Shown: positions 1 to 12,122, counted from the stretch's first letter. The stretch: 64,000 nt of DNA from Mercurialis annua (GCF_937616625.2 NC_065572.1:38095653-38159652); one strand, 5' to 3'. Program-made: numbers and translations. Notes: generated by a model not told the origin, from the sequence alone.

Positions 1-45
1 TCTTTCGTAACGTTTGTAAATGTTTGGCATAAATCGTTAAAAAGG

Positions 46-128
46 TGTAACAACCCGTATTTTTCCGACTAGTTCCATAAAGCCTAAAATGTACTTTGGG
101 GTTCGTTTGAGTTGTTCGACCACTTAGC
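46..128 (+). mobile_element. Fragment of the 5' end of a gypsy LTR
   Basis: The sequence begins TGTAACAACCCGTATTTTT, which matches the LTR starts at 5343 and, on the other strand, at 53525. It continues with GGTTCGTTTGAGT and GACCACTT, also present in reverse complement near 53440-53490. Only about 80 bp is present before satellite resumes, so this is a truncated remnant with no visible 3' end or target duplication. The right boundary is approximate. Confidence 0.6.
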
Positions 129-301
129 CTTTGTAAACGTTCGATTTAAATCGCCAAAAATGTGAAACATTTGGATTTGTTTCGTAACGTTTTGTACGTT
201 TGGCTTAAATCACTAAAATGGGGAAACGTTTGGATTTTTTTCGTAACGCTTGGATTTGTTTCGTAACGTTTTAAACGTTTGGCTTAAATCGCTCGGTTTA
301 T

Positions 302-437
302 AAACGTTTACAAAACAAATCCAAACGTTTAGCGATTGAAGCCAAACGTTTACAAACGTTACGAAAAATATCCAAGCGTGTCACCTTTTTAGCGATTTAA
401 GTCAAACGTTTACAAACGTTACGAAACAAAATCAAAC
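302..437 (-). repeat. Inverted satellite segment
   Basis: About two monomers in reverse orientation (motifs GCGATTGAAGCCAAACG and ACAAACGTTACGAAA) inside the forward block. The left switch falls on the palindrome AAACGTTT at 302-309. The right side ends in unassigned sequence, so that breakpoint is lost. Confidence 0.8.
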
Positions 438-605
438 CTTCCACGTTAGTGTTTTTCGTGTTTGGTGTATAGATTTGCCAAAAGTGTAAAGTTGGTTACT
501 AACATTGCCAAGTTTCAAAGATTATGTTGTAATTTCAAATTAGGGTAAAGTTCGTGTATAAATTTACAATTAACCCTTTAATTAAACATTTATACCAAAT
601 GTTTA
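438..605. other. Unassigned AT-rich insertion in satellite
   Basis: About 170 bp with no satellite motif, no open frame worth calling and no similarity I can see to the LTRs elsewhere in the window. It separates a reversed satellite segment from a forward one, so it may mark a repaired break or a remnant of an older insertion. Boundaries are approximate. Confidence 0.5.
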
Positions 606-771
606 AAAAGGCGAAACGTTTGGGTTTGTTTCGTAACGTTTGTAAACGTTTGGCTTAAATCACTAAAATGGTGAAACATTTGGTTTTGTTTCGTAACATT
701 TGTAAATATTTGGCTTAAATCACTAAAAAGGTGAAACATTTGGATTGGTTTCTTAACGCTTTTAAAGTTGT

Positions 772-970
772 AAACGTTTCATATTTATAGCCATTTAGGC
801 CAAACGTTTACAAATGTCACGAAATAAATTTAAACGTTTCACCTTTTCAGCGATATAAGCCGAACGTTTACAAATGTTGCGAAAACAAATTACGAAACAA
901 ATCCAAACGTTTCACCTTTTTAGCGATTTAAGCCATGTTTACAAACGTTACGAAACAAATCAAAACGTTT
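772..970 (-). repeat. Inverted satellite segment bounded by palindromes
   Basis: About three monomers in reverse orientation. The left switch is at AAACGTTT 772-779, where the left flank is that of the first palindrome of the monomer and the right flank is the reverse of the second. The right switch is at AAACGTTT 963-970 with the flanks the other way round. Both junctions are clean, with no extra bases. Confidence 0.85.
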
Positions 971-3900
971 CGCATAAATCGCTAAAAAGGTGAAACGTTT
1001 GGATTTGTTTCGTAACATTTGTAAACGTTTGACTTAAATCACTAAAAAGATGAAACGTTTGTTTTTATTTCATAACGTTTGTAAACGTTCGCTTAATTTG
1101 CTAAAAGGGGGAAATGTTTGAATTTATTTTGTAACGTTTGTAAATGTTTGGCTTAAATCGCTAAAAAGGGGAAACATTTGGATTTGTTCCATAACGTCTG
1201 TAAACGTTTAGCTTAAATTGCTAAAATGGGGAAACATTTGGCTTTGTTTCGTAATATTTGTAAACGTTTGGTTTAAATAGCTAAAAAGGTGAAACGTTTT
1301 GATTTATTTCATAACGTTTGTAAACGTTTTGCTTAAATAGCTAAAAAGGTGAAACGTTGGGATTTGTTTCGTAATGTTTGTAAACGTTTGGATTAAATTG
1401 CTAAAAAGGGGAAACGCTTGGATTTGTTTCGTAACGTTTGTAAACATTTGGCTTAATTCGCTAAAAAGGTGAAACGTTTGGCTTTGTTTCGTAACGTTTG
1501 TAAACGTTCGGCTTATATCGCGTAACATGTGTAACGTTTGGTTTTATTTCCTAACCTTTGTAAATGTTTGGCTTAAATCGCTAAACAGGTGAAACATTTG
1601 GATTTTTTTCATCACGTTTATAAACGTTTCGTTTAAATTGCTAAAAAGGTGAAACACTTGGATTTGTTTCGTAGCGTTTCTTAACGTTTGGCTTCGGTTT
1701 GTAACGTTTGTAAACGTTTGGGTTAAATTGATGAAAAGGTGAAACGTTTGGTTTTGATTCGTAATGTTTTAAACGTTTGGATTTTTTTCGTAACGTTTGT
1801 AAACATTTGGCTTAAATCGCTAAAGGCGAAATGTTTGGTTTTGTTTCATAGCCTTTGTAAACGTTCGTCTTAAATCGCTAAAAAGGTGACACGTTTGGAT
1901 TTGTTTCATAACGTTTGTAAACGTTTGGCTTACATTGCTAAAAAGATGAAACATTTGGATTTGTTTTGTAACGTTTGTAAACGTTTGGCTTGATTTGCTA
2001 AAAAGGTGAAACGCTTGGATTTGTTTCGTAACGTTTGGCTTAAATCGCTAAAAAGGGGAAACGTTTGGATTTTTTTTCGTAATGTTTGTAAACGTTTGGA
2101 TTAAATTGCTAAAAATGTGAAACATTTGGATTTTGTTTCGTAACGTTTGTAAACATTTGGCATAATATCGATAAAAAAGGGAAACGCTTGGATTTGTTTT
2201 GTAACGTTTGTAAACGTTAGGCTTAAATCGCAAAAAAGGTGAAACGTTTGGATTTGTTTGTAACGTTTGTAAAATTTGGCTTAAATCGCTAAAATGGGTA
2301 AACAATTGGATTTATTTCGTAACGTTTGTAAATGTTTGGCTTAAATCGCTAAAAATATGAAACGTTTGGATTTGTTTTGGTAACGTTTGTAAACGTTCAT
2401 CTTAAATTGCTAAAAAGGTGAAACGCTTGGATTTCTCTCGTAACGTTTCTAAACGTTTGGCTTAAATCGCTAAAAAGATGAAATGTTTGGATTTGTTTCG
2501 TAATGTTTGTAAATGTTTGGTTTAAATCGCTAAAAAAAGTGAAACGTTTGGATTTGTTTCGTAACGCTTATAAACGATTGGCTTAAATCGCTAAAAAAGT
2601 GAAAATTTTCGTTTTGTTTCGTAACGTTTTAAACAAGTGGATTTGTTTTGAAACGTTTCTTAACGTTCGGCTTAAATTGTTATAAAGGTGAAATACTTGG
2701 ATTTGTTTCGTAACGTTTCTAAATGTTTGGCTTAAATCGCATAAAAGGTGAAGCGTTTGGATTTGTTTCGTAACGTTTGTAAACGTTTGGCCTAAATCTC
2801 TAAAAGGGTGAACCGTTTGGATTTGTTTCGTAACATTTATAAATGTTTGGATTAAATCGCTAAAAATGTGAAACATTTGGATTTTTTTTGTAACGTTTGT
2901 AAACGTTTGACTTAAATCACTAAAAAGGGGAAACCTTTGAATTTGTTTCGTAATGTTTGTAAACGTTTGGCTTATATCGCTAAAATGGGGAAACGTTTGG
3001 ATTTGTTTCGTATCGTTTGTAAACGTTTGGCTTAAATCGCTAAAAAGGTGAAACGTTTGGATTTGTTTCGTAACGTTTCTAAACGTTTGGCTTAAATCGC
3101 TAAAAAGGTGAAACATTTTGATTTATTTAGTAACGTTTGTAAAAGTTTGGATTTGTTTCTTCATATTTTTAAACGTTTGGATTAAATCGCTAAAAATGTG
3201 AAACATTTATATTTCTTTCGTAACATTTAAGCCCCAAAAAAGGGGAAACGTTTGGATTTGTTGCTTAACGTTTGTAAACGTTTGGCTTAAATCGCTAAAA
3301 AGATGAAACGTTTGGATTTTTTTGTAACGTTTTAAACATTTTGATTTGTTTCAGAACGTTTGTAAACGTTCGGCTTAAATTGGTAAAAAGGTGAATCTCT
3401 TGAATTTGTTTCATAACGTTTCTAAACGTTTGGCTTAAATCGCCAAAAAGGTTAAACTTTTGGATTTGTTTTGTAATGTTTGTAAAAGTTTGGCTTAAAT
3501 TGCTAAAAAGGTGAAATGTTTGGATTTGTTTCGTAACGTTTATAAACGTTTGGCTTAAATCGCTAATTTATTTCATAACATTTGTAAACGTTTGGCTTAA
3601 ATACCTAAAAAGGTGAAAACTTTGGATTTGTATCGTTACCTTTGTAAATCGCTAAAAAGGTGAATTTTTTGGCTTAAATCGCTAAAAAGGTGAATTTTTT
3701 GGTTTTGTTTCGTAACGTTTGTAAACGTTTTGTTTTGTTTTTCAACGTTTGTAAACGTTTGGCTTTAATTGCTAAAAATGCGAAATGTTTGGATTTGTTT
3801 CGTAACGTTTGTAAATGTTTGGCTTAAATCGCTAAAATGGGGAAACGTTTGGATTTATTTTGTAACGTTTCTAAACATTTGGCTTAAATCGATAAAAAGG

Positions 3901-4106
3901 TGAAACGTTTGGTTTTGTTTCATAATGTTTGTAAACGTTTGGCTTAAATCCCTAAAAAGGTGAAACCTTTGGATTTGTTTCGTAAGCTTTGTAAACGCGT
4001 GGCTTAAATTGCTAAATAGGTGAAACATTCAGATTTGTTTCGTAAACGTTTGGCTTAAATTGCTAAATAGGCTTAAATTGCTAAATAGGTGAAACATTCA
4101 GATTTT

Positions 4107-5342
4107 ATACCCACAGGGATTGGTTTTGAGCATAGCTGACAATGTGGTCGTAGTAAACTGGTCGTATTTATCTTTCGTTTTATACGAGGTTATAGTCAAT
4201 TGATTGAATAATTTTGAGAATTTGAGTTCGATTTGGTTATACAAGATAGTTGATTCAGAATCGGGAATCTCGGTTAATAGGTTTCGAAAACCATGATTGG
4301 TTAATCGATTTTATTAATTAACGGTATTATTGTAATGTTTGTATATCGTTTTGAGCATGGTTGAACACTTGTTGTAAGAGACAAAATTTTTGAGTTGTCT
4401 GATGCAGTCAATGTTCAGTGTAGTCGTGGCATTATGTTTCTGAGTGATTGAGAGAATAATTTTGATGGATATTGTTTATCACTGATACAGAAATTTTTCT
4501 TATCATAAGAGAGGTCCGCTTTTCTTTGAATTGCGATATGAGTTTTTGTGTTTTATGATTCACAAGTTAATTGTATTATCGAGTTGGTACTAAATCGTTA
4601 GGATTAAATGATTATTATAATGTTGATTTTGGAACCGAAATATTATGAGAAGTTTATTGGGTTTTGTTATCGATAATTTTGATGTAAACATGCTATAAGT
4701 TGAAGTAAGTAAGTGTTTTAGAAAGATAGATTTTATCAGCTATGATTACAGTGTTATTGTTTTGTCTGAGGCAAAAGATTTTGGAATTATAGAATTATAG
4801 TTGAGCTTAGCGCTTAATCTTGTATTTGACATTGAGGATTTTATAATAGATGAATTTCGAGCTGGTTCTGGAAGCCACTTCGATATAGAGTAATTGTGAC
4901 TGTCAGTTGAATAATTGTTGATTTTTCACATTGTGTTGATCGAGTGATTGTTGGAGCACTAAGTTGATAGAATAGAAATTTGTGCATATGTGTGTTGTGA
5001 CCATTTGAGTTTGTTGATTTGTATGAGTGGTAGTTTTGAGTTATCATTCGAGGAGCAACCTGTTACGTTTGGGGTTACGCAAGTGCGTAGGTTGATGAAT
5101 AACAGAATTCCTATGATTACAGTTTCAGTTGGTTACTTGGTTGAGAAATGTTCTTGAGAGACAGAGTTTGTTATGCAAATTTGTTATTTTTCTTTCCTTA
5201 ATTCCTTTGGGTATCATGATTATGTGTTCTTACGTTGGTCATGTACGTTTCGTATGGCTTGCTATGTAGTTTTATGTTATGCTTTACGTCGGTTGTTTTT
5301 GTGTTAAAATCGAGGACGATTTTGTTTTTATGTTGGGGAGAA
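4107..5342 (+). mobile_element. Internal 3' untranslated remnant of the element
   Basis: AT-rich sequence without a coding frame in the sense direction. Near its end it holds TCGAGGACGA at 5310-5319, a box also seen before the LTR at 35110-35125 and, on the other strand, at 53540-53552. This box commonly precedes the 3' LTR in plant Ty3/gypsy elements. Confidence 0.65.
5332..5342 (+). promoter_or_regulatory. Polypurine tract
   Basis: GTTGGGGAGAA lies directly before the LTR start TGTAATAACC. This is the expected primer site for plus-strand DNA synthesis. The same arrangement is seen in reverse at 53526-53536. Confidence 0.8.
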
Positions 5343-5746
5343 TGTAATAACCCGTATTTTTATAACTTGTTTTGGTGGTTGGTTGTCTGTTTAAAGTTTG
5401 GTTTGTGATGGACTTTGGTTGTGTTTTCACTTCGACATGTTCTCGTTATGCTTTCGACTTGTTTTTGGATTGATTTATGTGCGAATTAGCATATGTGGTA
5501 CCTTGGTTGTGGCATGTTGAATGACTTATGTGTACCCCTTGAACCTTTAAATATTTGATGTTCAATTGATTTATTTCCGGATTGTTATCGAAACAATGTT
5601 TGCATGTTTTTCAAATCTGCCATGCTCTAGTAAAACGTCCATATCACCCAATTTAACAGTCGGATCGGGCTGCCCTTTGGATATGTAGTACCTAAGAGGA
5701 TTATCTTTCATTCGACTGTTCGGATCGTTGTTTGACCCCTTTTCGG

Positions 5747-5880
5747 GTCAACCGGGCCTATAACCGGACCTGATGGGTAGAACCGGCCGTAGGTCCGGTC
5801 CACTCTAATATCTGCATTGGCAGTGAGTCAACCGGTTCTATAACCGGTTCTGTTGGGTATAACCGACCGTAGAACCGGTT
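5747..5880 (+). repeat. Duplicated palindrome module upstream of the LTR TATA box
   Basis: Two copies about 80 bp apart begin GTCAACCGG (5747 and 5827). Each contains a perfect inverted repeat. In copy 1, ACCGGACCT (5763-5771) pairs with AGGTCCGGT (5791-5799). In copy 2, AACCGGTTCT (5842-5851) pairs with AGAACCGGTT (5871-5880). Between the copies two positions differ in each arm, and the changes are matched, so pairing is kept. Confidence 0.85.
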
Positions 5881-5895
5881 CATTACGGGTTTGCT

Positions 5896-5904
5896 TATAA
5901 AAAC
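5896..5904 (+). promoter_or_regulatory. LTR TATA box
   Basis: TATAAAAAC sits 16 bp after the palindrome module, and a CAAACCCTAAAC start-like region follows about 40 bp downstream. A plausible promoter for the element; assigned from spacing and motif only. Confidence 0.55.
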
Positions 5905-7641
5905 TTCGTTTGTCGACCAATTCAGCCCCCACTCGTTCCCACAAACCCTAAACTGATTTCTAAATATTTATAGACGATTCCCAATCACATTTTGGTGCCT
6001 TAAGACACTTGGTAAGTGTTCTAACATCCATTCCATCATTCAATTCATAGTTTATGTAATCAAATTGTTTGGGTATTCATTGGTCCTTTGGTTTTTCATT
6101 GTTGTAGCCATTATTCCACTATTTTTCAGAGTTTTCCTTGCTCTTCTGGATTGCTAAGGTAATTAATCCTTCCTTTACCCTTTTAATTCGAATCGTTAGT
6201 GTCATGGTTGTTGTTAGATTTCAATTTTGAATGTTAGTTGTTATGGCATGTAATTATATGGGCTGTTTTGATTTGGTTTTCTTATTAGTGTATCAAATTC
6301 AATGTCAATACTTGTTGGACAGTTGTTGTAGTCGTTTATGCTCTCTTAAATTCGATTCGTTCATGCGTTGTATGGATTTCATAAAAGTGGAATGCTAGGG
6401 CTTCCCATAATTTCATTGCCATGATGTTGTTGTTTAAAGAATTAGATTGCTATAAATTGTTTTAGTTTGATTTTGTTATAGGATTGTAAATAATTAAATT
6501 AACATGTGTTTGGTGATTAAAAATCCAATTTACAGAGTTGGATTAGTTTGGTTTGAGCGTATCAAATTGTTTGTTATTTGGCTTGATAATCATGATCAAT
6601 TGGTATGTTTTGGTTACCGGTTTTAAAACTGAAAATGTAATTGGTTTAAGCTTTTGAGATGAATTGGATTCATTAAAGTGTCATGGCATGGTTGTTTTGA
6701 GGTTGGCTTGTTTTGCCGATTTTGGCTAAATGTTGAATTTGTTGCCATGTAATGTTTTGATTGTTTAAACAAGTTAGTTTGGTTGTTTAATAGTATTGGT
6801 TAACATTGGATTGTTGTTAGCATGTTAGTATGATGTATAAATTATTGTTAATCTTGCTTGGGCATGTTTAATGTTAGAGGGCATGCTAAGGTGATTGTAT
6901 ATTTTATGTTGGCCGTTTGAGCATGTTTGTCCATTGAGGACTTTTGTCGAGAACCTTATGAGCATTATGATATTTTGGTTACTGAGTTCTTATTGAGTTC
7001 CTTGTTTTTAAAATGGATTTCATAGTTTATCAAAAGATGTTCTAAATATTAAACTCTAGTTTTACTCTGGTTGGATTTTGGTTCGGGTTAGACTTGGGTC
7101 GCCCGATTTGTGAGAAGATGCCTTGTAATTGTTGTAACTTGGCTGGCTCACCATGTTGGTTTAAACTTGGTATATGGATTTAACTAAGTTATCTGAGATG
7201 GATTTTCGGATCATGTTTTCAAAGTTAGAACTCAATTTGACTTAACTGGTTATGTGACTTTGGTGACAGTCCGAGTAAGTATGATTACTCCACGATGGCT
7301 TGTGCTTTGGCATTTTGACTATATATGTATAATGGCGTTATGATGGTTTGTACTTTGGCTTGATTGATATCGGTGCTAGTCGTATGTTGTATCCAGTACT
7401 CTCTAGAGTTAGGGAATGATATTAATTATTATTTATATTTTCTTAGACCCGTCGACTGCTCATGCTTCGGAGTCGGATCAAGTTTAGTTGCTTGTCAGGT
7501 TTTCACGTGGATTTGCAAACAGTGAGTTTGTACTTACTATTTACCGCTTTATTAAGTAAATTGTTATTTTAATATATAAATATATATTGTATGTATATTT
7601 TGAACTGTTTTTCCATTATGGCTTTTAGTTGGAACATGCTA

Positions 7642-7676
7642 CCTAATGGGCATCATTAGGACTGCGTGCGCACCGG
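7642..7676 (+). other. Conserved LTR stem-loop with CACCGGT module
   Basis: The stem CCTAATG (7642-7648) pairs with CATTAGG (7654-7660) around a 5-nt loop. It is followed by ACTGCGTGCGCACCGGT, which holds GTGCGCAC, itself a palindrome. Counterparts with different arm sequences occur at 14539, 36759, 51480 and 56072. Confidence 0.75.
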
Positions 7677-7710
7677 TATTAATCTAGATAAGGTATGTGA
7701 TATGTGGGGG

Positions 7711-7835
7711 TAACTCGGTGGTAGCCTAGCTCTCAGGACCCAGTAGAGTAACTCGGTGTAGCTGAGCTCTCGGGACTCTGGTTATGAATTAAGAGTGGTC
7801 GGTGGTAACTCGGTGTAGCTCAGCTCTCGTGACCA
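7711..7835 (+). repeat. Three short direct repeats in the LTR
   Basis: TAACTCGGTG recurs at 7711, 7749 and 7806, each time followed by a GTAGC..GAGCTCTC-like stretch ending in GGAC or TGAC. Other LTRs in the window carry unrelated short repeats in the same place, just after the CACCGGT stem-loop. Confidence 0.75.
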
Positions 7836-8428
7836 GGCCTAATGGATTACGGTTATATTGGTATTGTGGATTAGGGTTCCAACTATTAAACGTAATGTTC
7901 ATATTAAATGTTTTAAAAGGGTTTTAAAGGTTTTCCACTTGATAAATGTAAATAGTGGTATGAAGTCATCTCAGTATATCTCACCCTGTTGTTTTCCCAA
8001 ATTTTCCAGGGTTATGATATGAGCGAGTCAGCTGCTCTCCGATTCTTTATTTCCTCGGAGGTTTTACTATATTTAATAAGGTTATTAAACTGATTTTATT
8101 CTTAGACCGCTGTAGTAAATAGAAGTCTTATGTCGAATACTTGTTATAAATTTATTCAATGAATTATTGCTAGTTTGGCATTCTTTTATTAACTTGAGTT
8201 AATATATACTTCTTCCATGTTTAAGACTCAGAGTTGGCTAAGCACTTTATAATAAATGTTGTATATTATGAACTGCTAGAACTAGGCTGAAGTCTCGGTT
8301 GCCCCCGAGCATTGGTTTTCTTTCAGGCTTATGTATTTGTTGGTTATCCGCAAGGCTAGCTATGGGTTTTGGTACAACCATACCCATACCCTAGCGCCGG
8401 TTGCGATTCATGAAAATGGGTCGTGACA

Positions 8429-10922
8429 TAAAAAGGGGAAGCTTTTGGATTAGTTTCGTATATTTGTGAACGTTTGGCTTAAATTGCTAAAAATGGGAAA
8501 CGTTTGGATTTGTTTCGTAATACTTTACACGTTTGGTTTAAATAGCTAAAACGGTGAAACGTTTGGATTTGTTTCTCAAAGTTTGTAAACGTTTGGTTTT
8601 TTTCGTAACATTTTTAAACGTTTGGCTTAAATCGCTAAAAATGTGAAGCTTTTGGTTTTGTTCCATAGCGTTTGTAAACTTTTGGCTTAATTCGCTAAAA
8701 CGGTGAAACGTTTGGATTTGTTTCGTAACGTTTGTAAACGTTTGGCTTAAATCGTCAAAAACGTGAAAGATTTGGTTTTGTTTCGTAACGTTTGTAAACG
8801 TTTGGCATAAATTGCTAAAACTATTAACGTTTGGTTTTGTTTCGTAACGTTTTTAAACGTTTGGCTTAAATCGCTAAAAATGTGAAATGTTTGGATTTGT
8901 TTCGTAACGTTTGCAAATGTTTTGCTTAAATCGCTAAAATGGTGAAATGTTTGGTTTTTTTCGTAGCGTTTGTAAATGTTTTGCTTAAATCGCTAAAATG
9001 GTGAAATGTTTGGTTTTTTTCGTAGCGTTTGTAAACGTTTGGCTTAAGTCGCTAAAAATGTGAAACGTTTGGTTTTGTTCTGTACTGTTTGTAAACATTT
9101 GGCTTAAATTGCTAAAAAGGTGAAATGTTTGGATTTGTTTCGTAACGTTTGTATACGTTTGGCTTCAATCGCTAAAAATGTGAAATGTTTGGATTTGTTT
9201 CATAACGTTTGCAAACGTTTGGCTTAAATCGCTAAAAAGGGGAAACGTTTGGATTTGTTTTGTAACGTTTGTAAAGGTTTGGCTAAAATCGTGAAAAAGG
9301 TGAAACGTTTGGATTTGTTTCGTAGAGTTTGTAAACGTTTGGTTTAAATTGCTAAAAAGGTGAAACATTTTGGATTTGTTTCGTAACATTTGTAAACGTT
9401 TGGCTTAAATCACTAAAAAGGTGAAACACTTGGATTTGTTTCGTAACGTTTGCAAACGTTTGGCTTAAATCGTTAAAAAGGTGAAAGGTTTGGTTTTGTT
9501 TCATAACTTTTGTAAACATTTGGCATAAATTGCTAAAACTATAAACGTTTGGTTTTGTTTCGCAACGTTTTTAAACGTTTGGCTTGAATCGCTAAAAATG
9601 TGAAATGTTTGGATTTGTTTCGTAACGTTTGTAAATGTTTTGCTTAAATCGCTAAAATGGTGAAATGTTTGGTTATTTTCGTAGCGTTTGTAAATGTTTT
9701 GCTTAAATCGCTAAAATGGTGAAATGTTTGGTTTTTTTCGTAGCGTTTGTAAACGTTTGGCTTAAGTCGCTAAAAATGTGAAACGTTTGGTTTTGTTCTG
9801 TACTGTTTGTAAACATTTGGCTTAAATTGCTAAAAAGGTGAAATGTTTGGATTTGTTTCGTAACGTTTGTATACGTTTGGCTTCAATCGCTAAAAATGTG
9901 AAATGTTTGGATTTGTTTCATAACGTTTGCAAACGTTTGGCTTAAATCGCTAAAAAGGGGAAACGTTTGGAATTGTTTTGTAACGTTTGTAAACGTTTGG
10001 CTAAAATCGCGAAAAAGGTGAAACGTTTGGATTTGTTTCGTAGCGTTTGTAAACGTTTGGTTTAAATTGCTAAAAAGGTGAAACATTTTGGATTTGTTTC
10101 GTAACATTTGTAAACGTTTGGCTTAAATCACTAAAAAGGTGAAACACTTGGATTTGTTTCGTAACGTTTGCAAACGTTTGGCTTAAATCGTTAAAAAGGT
10201 GAAAGGTTTGGTTTTGTTTCATAACTTTTGTAAACATTTGGCATAAATTGCTAAAACTATAAACGTTTTGTTTTGTTTCGCAACGTTTTTAAACGTTTGG
10301 CTTAAATCGCTAAAAATGTGAAATGTTTGGATTTGTTTCGTAACGTTTGTAAATGTTTTGCTTCAATCGCTAAAATGGTGAAATGTTTGGTTTTTTTCGT
10401 AGCGTTTGTAAACGTTTGGCTTAAGTCACTAAAAATGTTAAACGTTTGGTTTTGTACCGTTTGTAAACATTTGGGTTAAATTTCGAAAAAGTTGAAACGT
10501 TTGGATTTATTTCGTAACGTTTTTATACGTTTGGCTTCAATCGCTAAAAATGTGAAATGTTTGGATTTGTTTCGTAACAATTGCAAGCGTTTGGCTTAAA
10601 TCGCTAAAAAGGGGAAACGTTTGGATTTGTTTTGTAACGTTTATAAACGTTTGGCTAAAATCGCGAAAAAGGTGAAACGTTATGATTCGTTTCGTAGCGT
10701 TTGTAAACGTTTGGTTTAAATTGCTAAAAAGGGGAAACATTTAGGATTAGTTTCGTAACATTTGTAAACGTTTGGCTTAAATCACTAAAAAGGTGAAAAC
10801 ACTTGGATTTGTTTCGTAACGTTTGTAAACGTTTGGCTTAAATCACTAAAATGGGGAAACGTTTGGATTTGTTTCGTAACGTTTGTATACGTTTGGCTTA
10901 AATCTCTAAAAAGGGGAAACGT
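8429..10922 (+). repeat. 60-bp satellite array, block 2, with higher-order structure
   Basis: Same monomer and orientation as most of block 1. The first unit resumes in mid-monomer (TAAAAAGGGG). The block is dominated by a higher-order repeat of 718 bp. It ends in the target duplication AACGT of the copia-like LTR. Confidence 0.95.
8804..10922 (+). repeat. 718-bp higher-order repeat, three copies
   Basis: The unusual monomer GGCATAAATTGCTAAAACTA begins at 8804, 9522 and 10240, exactly 718 bp apart each time. Copy 2 repeats copy 1 monomer by monomer, including two adjacent TTTTTTTCGTAGCG-type units and a unit with GTATACGTTTGGCTTC. Copy 3 lacks one of the two adjacent units, about 60 bp, and is cut by the insertion at 10923. 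A more diverged copy lies at 18056-18400. Confidence 0.9.
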
Positions 10923-11856
10923 TGTTAGTGATATGCACTAGGTCAATCATGTTTGACCATGTTTTGACTTTATCATTTTATTATTTATTTATTGGCAGTT
11001 TTTATCATTTTATATTAATGATTAAAATACTTGAATGGTTAATTCTTTCTAAGGTCATCGAGTATGTGACTTGATAGTAGAACCCTTAGGTTTAATAAAA
11101 GAATTATATACCATCTATCCCTAGTCTTAATAGAACATTGAGACTAGTATGATGTTGACTGATGATTATGTTTTACTAATCATGTATATGAGATATTAAG
11201 TCAAATCATAGGTGCTATTTGAGAAATAAGGCACTGGATGACCCACTATGAGAATACTACATAGATCACTGTCATAAGTAATTCTCATTACAGTTCTATT
11301 AGTATAATCCTTTGACCTTGAAATCATCATGGATTTCTACATAGCTATTTCATATTTTGATACAGTCTTACATTATCTTTAACAGGATAATGGAATAGAT
11401 TGTCATTGGATATGAAAGTAACTATGTGAGAAATGTGAGTGACTGAGAAGGAATTTGTCCCTCATTTATTTGAGTAAGATATCTATGGGCCCCTTGAAGA
11501 AGATAGACTGAAGTAAATGCATGGCCATGCTAATTGATAAGAAGTTATCATTTTCAGTCTACTTAGAGTCAAGAAACTAATGATTGAATGTTATAAGGAT
11601 GACATAACTATGCCTTATATTCAATCTGGATATCGAGAGACAAAGGGATTAAAATATTATTGTAAATGGTTAAATCGGATTATCGATATTCATATAACTT
11701 GGGTAGTCATAATGTCTTGCTAGAGGCCACTTATGACTTGTGGGCTGAAATAGGGATTTCGAGCCTACTGCCAACGTTATATGAACCTACAGGGTCGCAC
11801 ACTAAGAACAGGCCCAAAACAGTTATGGGTTGTACAAGCCCAATGTGATTAAGTGA

Positions 11857-11862
<6 letters not shown>

Positions 11863-11917
<55 letters not shown>
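11863..11917. repeat. TA microsatellite
   Basis: About 27 TA dinucleotides in a row inside the copia-like LTR. Its length is likely variable and prone to sequencing error. Confidence 0.95.
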
Positions 11918-11920
<3 letters not shown>

Positions 11921-12114
11921 CGTAATATATATATATTAATTCGAAATTTAAGGATAAGTGTTTTCCTTAATTTATTATTTTTTGGAAGATAATAAATATA
12001 GTAATTAATATATATGGATAATTATCAAAAAGGAGTTTTTGATAAACATAAACTTGTAGAATTGCAATGAGATTGAAATTCGAATTTGTCTCAAACCCTA
12101 GTGTTATTTATCAC

Positions 12115-12122
12115 TATAAATA
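12115..12122 (+). promoter_or_regulatory. TATA box of the copia-like LTR
   Basis: TATAAATA lies 345 bp before the end of the LTR, a normal promoter position for a copia LTR. No experimental support is possible from sequence. Confidence 0.5.

Larger units (their letters stand above)
1..4106 (+). repeat. 60-bp satellite array, block 1 (mostly forward)
   Basis: Tandem array of a 60-bp monomer. Its consensus begins GTAAACGTTTGGCTTAAATC, continues GCTAAAAAGGTGAAACGTTT and ends GGATTTGTTTCGTAACGTTT. Copies line up at a steady 60-bp pitch over kilobases, for example 2461-3120. The palindrome AAACGTTT occurs twice per monomer, 30 bp apart, and a third related site AACGTT closes the unit. Most differences between copies are CG to TG or CA changes. 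This block is broken by an LTR fragment (46-128), an unassigned stretch (438-605) and two segments in reverse orientation (302-437, 772-970). Just before the right junction the motif GCTAAATAGG is repeated in a small local duplication. I do not recognise the family by name. Confidence 0.95.
4107..8428 (+). mobile_element. 5'-truncated chromovirus-like LTR retrotransposon (3' internal end plus LTR)
   Basis: Satellite stops near 4106. About 1.24 kb of non-coding internal sequence follows, then a polypurine tract and a full LTR of 3,086 bp. Satellite restarts right after the terminal CA. No gag or pol is recognisable. The left side shows no LTR and no matching target duplication, so the element lost its 5' part by deletion. 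The long LTR, TGTAATAACCCG start and CGTGACA end match the other gypsy LTRs here. By comparison with 56884-58029, the family is likely a chromodomain gypsy (Tekay/Del-like); that lineage name is inference. Confidence 0.8.
5343..8428 (+). mobile_element. 3' LTR of the chromovirus-like element (3.1 kb)
   Basis: Starts TGTAATAACCCG and ends GTCGTGACA. It contains, in order: a duplicated GC-rich palindrome module (5747-5880), a TATA box (5896-5904), a likely start region with CAAACCCTAAAC (5941-5952), a long AT-rich body, the block GACCCGTCGACTGCTC (from 7447) shared with the LTR at 53617-56777, a stem-loop with CACCGGT (7642-7676), three short direct repeats (7711-7835), and the conserved end ACCCTAGCGCCGG (8388-8400). 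Confidence 0.85.

Noticed and set aside
8429..10922. CRISPR-like array
   Set aside because: Repeats are contiguous with no unique spacers, and the surroundings are plant retrotransposons.
11666..11848. 60-codon ORF in the copia-like LTR
   Set aside because: Short, within an LTR, with no recognisable domain.
11863..11917. Origin or matrix-attachment site at the TA run
   Set aside because: A plain microsatellite inside an LTR; nothing else supports a function.
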